Assembly: GCA_020430865.1 (NCBI GenBank)
Contig: JAGQIY010000153.1
Coordinates: 1-18,717, forward strand
Direction: 5' to 3'
DNA: 18,717 nucleotides
DNA from: Myxococcales bacterium
Lineage (GTDB): Bacteria > Myxococcota > Polyangia > Polyangiales > Polyangiaceae
How positions within the stretch are numbered: the stretch's first letter is position 1; the number at the start of each line of letters is the position of its first letter. This document shows positions 15,548-18,717 of the stretch, piece by piece. The notes under the pieces are model-generated. The model did not search any database, was not told the DNA's origin, and saw only the letters and a list, made by a program, of their open reading frames with translations. The translations under genes were made by a program, and so were the position numbers.

Positions 15548-15844
15548 ATGGAAAACGCAATCACCACCAACTCGAAGGAGCCGCTCCACGACAAGGTCAA
15601 TCATCGCGTCGACGAGATGACCAGTTCCGTGGGGCAATCAGCGCGAAGCGCAGCCGAGCGCGTGCGCGACGCGGATCTGACAGAGCGCACCGCAGGAGGC
15701 CTCGAGCAAGTCGGGGGCTATCTGGAGGGCGCCGACTACGACCAGCTGGTGGAGGACGTCACGGCCGTGGTGAAACGTCACCCCGTCCCGGCCATCCTCG
15801 CTGGTGTCGGTCTGGGCTACCTGATCGGTCGCTTGACGTCATGA
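15548..15844 (+). CDS. YqjD/ElaB-like (DUF883) membrane-anchored protein
   Basis: This 98-residue protein has a long amphipathic helix (about residues 10-75, charged, with SARSAAERVRDADLTERTAGG) and one C-terminal membrane segment, HPVPAILAGVGLGYLIGRL at 78-96. The HP followed by a glycine-rich helix at the very C-terminus is the DUF883 signature. In E. coli, YqjD, ElaB and YgaM of this type sit in the inner membrane and bind ribosomes in stationary phase. The stop overlaps the next start as ATGA (15841-15844), indicating translational coupling to the YqjE-like gene. Start ATG 15548 is chosen as the first ATG before the conserved part. Confidence 0.88.
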   Translation: MENAITTNSKEPLHDKVNHRVDEMTSSVGQSARSAAERVRDADLTERTAGGLEQVGGYLEGADYDQLVEDVTAVVKRHPVPAILAGVGLGYLIGRLTS

Positions 15845-16170
15845 ACGCCCCGACTTCGAGCCAGACCACCCCAGCGCTGGTTCGTGAGCTCCTGATCGAT
15901 GTGAAGGACCTCGCGCAGAAGGAGCTCGAGGTCGCCAAACTCCAAGCGCGCGATGAACTCGCTCGAGTTCAGCGTCGCGTGTTCTACGGGCTGGGAGCGC
16001 TGGGCATGGGGTTGATCGTGGTCGCGCTGATCGCGCTCGCGTCTGCCCTTGGGCTGGCGCGCTCGTCCCAACTCCAGCTGGAGGCCGCGCTGCTGATCGT
16101 CGCGGCCGTTCCGACGCTGGTCGCAGCGGGGCTCTACGCCAAGGCCCGAAAGGTAAGAAGAGATGACTAG
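15841..16170 (+). CDS. YqjE-like / phage-holin-superfamily membrane protein
   Basis: This 109-residue protein starts at ATG 15841 inside the stop of the YqjD-like gene (ATGA overlap). The frame is open upstream, but only this start fits the family length. A charged N-terminal helix (VRELLIDVKDLAQKELEVAKLQARDEL, about residues 14-40) is followed by two membrane helices at about 49-72 and 82-102 and a basic tail (KARKVRRDD). This is the layout of the YqjE / Phage_holin_3_6 family (PF07332), which despite the name is found in chromosomal yqjDEK operons. It overlaps the following gene by 8 bases. It probably forms a membrane complex with its two partners; the function is not established. Confidence 0.88.
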   Translation: MNAPTSSQTTPALVRELLIDVKDLAQKELEVAKLQARDELARVQRRVFYGLGALGMGLIVVALIALASALGLARSSQLQLEAALLIVAAVPTLVAAGLYAKARKVRRDD

Positions 16171-16564
16171 TCAAGTCGTTCAGGTCGAACGCGAGATCGA
16201 GGCCAAGAAGGCCGACATCGGAGACAAACTGGAGCGGCTCGAAGACCGAGCCGTGGTCGCCGCGAAGAAGGGCAAGCGAGCCCTCAGCGTCAAACACCAG
16301 TTCAACGAGCGACCCTGGGTGGTGCTCGCTGGAGCGGTGGGCGTCGGCGTGTTGCTCGGCCGCAAGCAGCCGCAGATGCAGGCGATGCTCGTGAACCTGC
16401 CAAAGGCGAAGAAGCAGCAGAAGACGCCGAAGCGTTCCAGGTCCGAGTCGAGTTCCTCTCATCCGTTGTTCGAGCACGGGCAGCGGCTCCTGATGTCGAC
16501 GGTGCTGCCCGGCGTCGCCAGCGCGCTCGCTCGGCGCTACGCCCCGGATCTCACCGACCACTGA
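16163..16564 (+). CDS. YqjK/DUF3618-like small membrane protein, third gene of the operon
   Basis: This 133-residue protein starts at ATG 16163, 8 bases inside the previous gene, with purine-rich GGTAAGAAGAG before it. The first 30 residues (VVQVEREIEAKKADIGDKLERLEDRA) look like the DUF3618 helix, which has 'EREIE..R..I...L..LE' spacing. A single membrane helix follows at about 52-66 (PWVVLAGAVGVGVLLGRK), the same 'P-W...G-x-G-x-L-x-G-R' ending as DUF883. The rest is a basic Lys/Ser-rich tail (KKQQKTPKRSRSE) with a final amphipathic helix. Position and size match YqjK in yqjDEK operons, though the sequence match is judged by eye. Confidence 0.82.
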   Translation: MTSQVVQVEREIEAKKADIGDKLERLEDRAVVAAKKGKRALSVKHQFNERPWVVLAGAVGVGVLLGRKQPQMQAMLVNLPKAKKQQKTPKRSRSESSSSHPLFEHGQRLLMSTVLPGVASALARRYAPDLTDH

Positions 16565-16591
16565 GCTCGCGTCGTGCACCCATGAGCAAGG

Positions 16592-16625
16592 CACCCCCAG
16601 GCGTTCTCGAGATCGTCTGGGGGTG
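16592..16625. terminator. Strong shared hairpin terminator
   Basis: CACCCCCAGGCG (16592-16603) pairs with CGTCTGGGGGTG (16614-16625), 12 pairs including one G-U, around a 10-base loop that itself contains CTCGAG. It lies 27 bases after the YqjK-like stop and 26 bases beyond the stop of the convergent minus-strand gene. It has no U-tract. Confidence 0.65.
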
Positions 16626-16651
16626 AGGGGGAGCGCTCCAAGCCGTCGCAG

Positions 16652-17503
16652 CTAGCCGAATAGCTCGTCCAGTAGCCTGGCGAAGGTGTCGCCGACCACG
16701 TCTCGCTGCAGACTCGCCGAGTCTCCTAGCAAGAAGCCCGCGAGATCGCGATCCACGTGGTGGGTGGCCAGCAGGTTCAAGGCCTCCTCCTCCGTGGCGC
16801 AGTTCTCCGCGTAGATCACCTGATGCTCCGATTCGGCGGCCTTCGCCTCTTCGGTCTCCTTCGCCGGCAGGCGCTCCGCGAGCAGACGCAGGAAGTAGAG
16901 CTTCGTCGACTCGCGATAGCGCGCCTGGTGACTCGCGCAGATCACGACCTTCAGCGCACGCCAGTCGCTGTGCTGGAAGTCACGAGTCCATGCGGAAACG
17001 GTCCGGTGAAGATCATCGAGCTCGCTCTGCGCTGCAGCTCGCATGCAGGGGCCGATGGCAGGCTGCGCCGCGAGCTTGAAGGCCTTCACGCGGTCTTCGT
17101 CGGGGGCAGCTCGGGCCGACCCGCGGCGCGCTCCGAGCCATGCCTCCAGGAGCTTCGAGCAAGGCTCGAGCACGCTGCGCATCTCCGCCAGGGCGCGATC
17201 CGAACCGAGCAAGCCGCGCACGTCCTCGGCGAGGTCTTGCAGCTGGGGAGTCGTGGGAGGAGGTGTCTGCACGAGCGCGAGCGCCAACGTCGCCGGCACG
17301 TGGGCTACCGATTTGAATGCGTGGTACCTCTCCCCCAAGATCTCGGCGCGCTTGCGACACCCGCGACGCAGGAACACGAGATCCGACTCGACGCGGATGA
17401 TGGTCGGGCGGTCCGCCTCTAGCGCGCGTGCGAATGCGCTTGCTCGCGACTGCGCGTAGCGCTGAGTAAAATGGCGGTTCAGCTCCAGGGTGGGGTCGGG
17501 CAT
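16652..17503 (-). CDS. Soluble helical protein of unknown function
   Basis: This 283-residue protein starts at ATG 17503. I do not recognise a family. It is strongly helical by composition (long Leu/Ala/Glu/Arg runs such as LAEDVRGLLGSDRALAEMRS and LRLLAERLPAKETEEAKAAE), with no signal peptide and no membrane helix. Five cysteines (49, 115, 153, 189, 235) are spread out and do not form a metal motif. One conserved-looking core, WRALKVVICASHQARYRESTKLYFLRLL (181-208), could be a buried strand plus helix. It contains residue patterns that would suit a nucleotide or metal site, but nothing specific. Codon use is like its neighbours, so it looks native. It converges on the YqjD/E/K-like operon and is divergent from the CBS gene. 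Confidence 0.82.
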   Translation of the reverse strand: MPDPTLELNRHFTQRYAQSRASAFARALEADRPTIIRVESDLVFLRRGCRKRAEILGERYHAFKSVAHVPATLALALVQTPPPTTPQLQDLAEDVRGLLGSDRALAEMRSVLEPCSKLLEAWLGARRGSARAAPDEDRVKAFKLAAQPAIGPCMRAAAQSELDDLHRTVSAWTRDFQHSDWRALKVVICASHQARYRESTKLYFLRLLAERLPAKETEEAKAAESEHQVIYAENCATEEEALNLLATHHVDRDLAGFLLGDSASLQRDVVGDTFARLLDELFG

Positions 17504-17931
17504 GCCACCATTGTTCTCGGTCCCTGATTCCAGGAGTCAAGCGGTTTCCGCGAGGATGATCCCGGTAGGGCTCGCGTGATCGAACTCGCCGCTGAGTCGA
17601 GCGGGCTCGCGGTGCCGTCCGAGTCTTCCGCTGAGTCGCAGTTCAGCGCACGAATTTCGCTCTGTCAGGGCGCTGCAGAGGTGTTTACGCCCTTCCGAAC
17701 CCACGCGGTGCACCTGGGTTCTCTCGTGGGCGCGCAAGTCCTGGGTTCCGGAGAAACGGCTCGAGAGTTGCACGGGGGGAGCGCTCCGCGGCGAAGCGGT
17801 GTTCGGCGACCGAGCATGAACGCCTCAGCGGAGCTAGCGAGTGGTCTCCGTGGTCAGCGTCCTCGGGCATCCTCGAGACGAGGGAGCTCCTCAACGATGG
17901 CGAACCACGGAGTCACCACACCGGAGGACTC
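17504..17931. promoter_or_regulatory. Divergent region with a repeat pair and a structured leader for the CBS gene
   Basis: This 428-base gap separates the unknown helical gene (minus) and the CBS gene (plus). An 11-base direct repeat CCGCTGAGTCG is at 17589-17599 and 17628-17638, 39 bases apart. Closer to the CBS gene is a long inverted repeat: GTGGT+CTCCGTGGT (17841-17854) against ACCACGGAG, two bulged bases, then ACCAC (17904-17919). Its right arm ends 3 bases before the GGAGG ribosome site at 17923-17927. A small inner hairpin CCTCG-AGA-CGAGG lies in the loop at 17871-17883. Confidence 0.5.
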
Positions 17932-17935
17932 ATGA
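17897..17935 (+). CDS. 12-codon upstream leader ORF (tentative)
   Basis: ATG 17897 opens a 12-codon frame reading MANHGVTTPEDS, with AGGGAG at 17881-17886 ten bases before it. Its TGA overlaps the CBS gene start as ATGA (17932-17935). The right arm of the long inverted repeat lies inside this frame, so a ribosome translating it would melt the stem and deliver ribosomes to the CBS start. The frame could also be chance. Confidence 0.35.
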   Translation: MANHGVTTPEDS

Positions 17936-18351
17936 AGAAGAACGACCCGATCTCACACATCATGACCAAGAACCCCGCCACCGTGCACACGCGGCAGAAC
18001 ATCAGCGACGTACGGCGCCTGATGAGCGAGAGCCGGTTTCACCATGTCCCGGTGGTGTCGGGAGAGAAGCTGCTCGGTATGGTCTCCGCCTCCGATCTGC
18101 TCGCGATTCGAGTGGAGGGTGTGGGCGCGGACGACCGCGCGATGGATGCCTATCTGGATCAGCAGTTCTCCATCGAGGGCGTCATGTGCAAGGACCTCCG
18201 GACCTTGAAGACGACCGACAGTGTGCGGGACGCTGCCAAGGAGCTGGCGAGCGGGAGCTTCCACGCGCTGCCAGTCGTCGACGGGGAAGATCGCCTTCAA
18301 GGCATCGTCACCTCCACCGATCTGGTGCGCTACCTGCTCGATCAGTACTGA
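17932..18351 (+). CDS. Stand-alone two-CBS-domain protein
   Basis: This 139-residue protein starts at ATG 17932, four bases after GGAGG. It consists of almost nothing but a Bateman pair. CBS1 is at about residues 7-62 (ISHIMTKNPATVHTRQNISDVRRLM, then HHVPVVSGEKLLGMVSASDLL). CBS2 is at about 82-137 (IEGVMCKDLRTLKTTDSVRDAAKEL, then HALPVVDGEDRLQGIVTSTDLVRYLL). Such pairs bind adenine nucleotides (ATP, ADP, AMP, SAM or related) in the cleft and report cell energy or redox state to a partner. The VxG.(V/I)(S/T)xxDL ends are intact in both halves, so nucleotide binding is likely. There is no enzyme or channel fused to it, so a partner protein must be elsewhere. The leader is unusual, and a strong hairpin follows the stop. 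Confidence 0.95.
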   Translation: MKKNDPISHIMTKNPATVHTRQNISDVRRLMSESRFHHVPVVSGEKLLGMVSASDLLAIRVEGVGADDRAMDAYLDQQFSIEGVMCKDLRTLKTTDSVRDAAKELASGSFHALPVVDGEDRLQGIVTSTDLVRYLLDQY

Positions 18352-18382
18352 GCCACGCGAGCAGCGTCCCGCTCGATGGGTA

Positions 18383-18415
18383 AGGCCCAGGATCGGCTTC
18401 GCCGAGCCTGGGCCT
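18383..18415. terminator. Strong hairpin terminator after the CBS gene
   Basis: AGGCCCAGG (18383-18391) pairs with CCTGGGCCT (18407-18415). After one A/G mismatch the stem continues TCGGC-TTC-GCCGA (18393-18405), giving 14 pairs. It is 31 bases after the CBS stop. No U-tract. Confidence 0.65.
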
Positions 18416-18533
18416 GGCACTCCAGGAGGGGTTCTCTGCGCTCCTCGCTTCCCTGGAAGCCTTTCCCACGCGACGAATCACGCATCGTCGAGGCAGACGA
18501 CCTGGCCAACCCGAGCGCGCAGCTGCGCGGAAC

Positions 18534-18557
18534 CCTCGCCTTAGTGCGAGCGCGAGG
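18534..18557 (-). terminator. Hairpin beyond the right-edge minus-strand gene
   Basis: CCTCGC (18534-18539) pairs with GCGAGG (18552-18557). An alternative inner stem, CTCGC/GCGAG, uses 18546-18550. It lies about 20 bases past the proposed stop of the partial gene at the right edge, which supports that gene. A perfect 14-base palindrome, CGCGCAGCTGCGCG, stands alongside at 18516-18529. Confidence 0.45.
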
Positions 18558-18576
18558 CGCTGCACTCAGAGCTCCG

Positions 18577-18717
18577 TCAGGCCGCTTGGAGTGCAACGAA
18601 CGGCAAGTGCTTCTTGCCGGCGAAGGGGCTCACTCGCAGCTCGACGGAGGACACGCTTCGCACCGAGTTCGGATCCCCGCGGATAGGCACGTTCTGTCGA
18701 GGTTCGAGTCGTGGCAC
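18577..18717 (-). CDS. 3' end of a minus-strand gene (partial)
   Basis: The minus strand stays open from the window edge for 46 codons to a TGA at 18577-18579. It reads VPRLEPRQNVPIRG near the edge and ends SPFAGKKHLPFVALQAA. About three quarters of third positions are G or C, as in the neighbouring genes, and a terminator-like hairpin follows. The upstream part is outside the window, so no product can be named. Confidence 0.5.
   Translation of the reverse strand: MPRLEPRQNVPIRGDPNSVRSVSSVELRVSPFAGKKHLPFVALQAA

Noticed and set aside
15841..16170. Phage origin suggested by the holin-superfamily match
   Set aside because: The gene is embedded in a YqjD/E/K-like operon with overlapping neighbours, and there are no other phage genes in the window.
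17576..17935. 119-codon plus-strand frame upstream of the CBS gene as a full gene
   Set aside because: Ser/Ala/Gly-rich with no secondary-structure pattern, and it crosses the repeat and hairpin region. Only its last 12 codons, with their own start and ribosome site, seem worth keeping as a possible leader ORF.
18690..18717. GGTTCGAGTC near the right edge, like the T-arm of a tRNA
   Set aside because: The five bases on each side do not pair properly (CGAGG against CGTGG), no acceptor or anticodon arm is seen before it, and the stretch is better explained by the partial minus-strand gene.

Overview
The window looks like chromosome from a GC-rich myxobacterium (Myxococcota, probably the Polyangiales side). 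The evidence is a right-handed beta-helix protein ending in a MYXO-CTERM sorting tail (5050-6627, minus). Supporting signs are lipoproteins with long Gly/Ser/Asn linkers, orphan histidine kinases, many GTG starts and strong GC bias at third codon positions. I see no insertion sequence, integrase, CRISPR array, rRNA or convincing tRNA. This reads as ordinary chromosomal backbone rich in envelope, signalling and stress genes.

Layout. 1-1830: a lipid-anchored HtrA-type protease and, just upstream on the same strand, a Pro/Glu-rich lipoprotein with a TonB/AgmX-like C-terminus. 1831-2305: a divergent control region with a TGTCCGG repeat. 2306-4200: a von Willebrand A lipoprotein and an exported barrel-like protein, probably one operon. 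4513-4950: an Hsp20 chaperone with a structured leader. 5050-6627 (minus): the MYXO-CTERM beta-helix protein. 6955-9387: a PhnD-like binding protein without signal peptide, tail to tail (3 bp apart) with a membrane CheA-like HPt kinase. 9652-10629: a YHYH-domain protein. 10690-12502: a PAS histidine kinase (minus) divergent from a TetR regulator, with a pair of matched dyads between or near their starts. 12614-13846 (minus): an MpaB/Lcp-type DUF2236 haem oxygenase candidate. 14120-14644 (minus): a glycine-zipper stress-type protein. 14845-16564: a four-helix membrane protein followed by a coupled three-gene YqjD/YqjE/YqjK-like operon. 16652-17503 (minus): an unrecognised helical protein. 17932-18351: a two-CBS-domain protein with an unusual leader (long inverted repeat plus a 12-codon upstream ORF). 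18577-18717: the probable end of another minus-strand gene.

How it fits together. Much of 4.5-5 kb and 14-18.4 kb has a stress or stationary-phase flavour: Hsp20, a glycine-zipper protein, YqjD/E/K-like membrane proteins and a stand-alone CBS pair. The genes sit in separate transcription units, so any shared regulon is an inference. Several convergent gene pairs share one GC-rich hairpin with no U-tract, which looks like the local style of termination. I did not find an unmistakable new multi-gene system. The observations I would follow first are the CBS leader, the paired dyads at the TetR gene, and the Lcp-like oxygenase with a changed distal residue.
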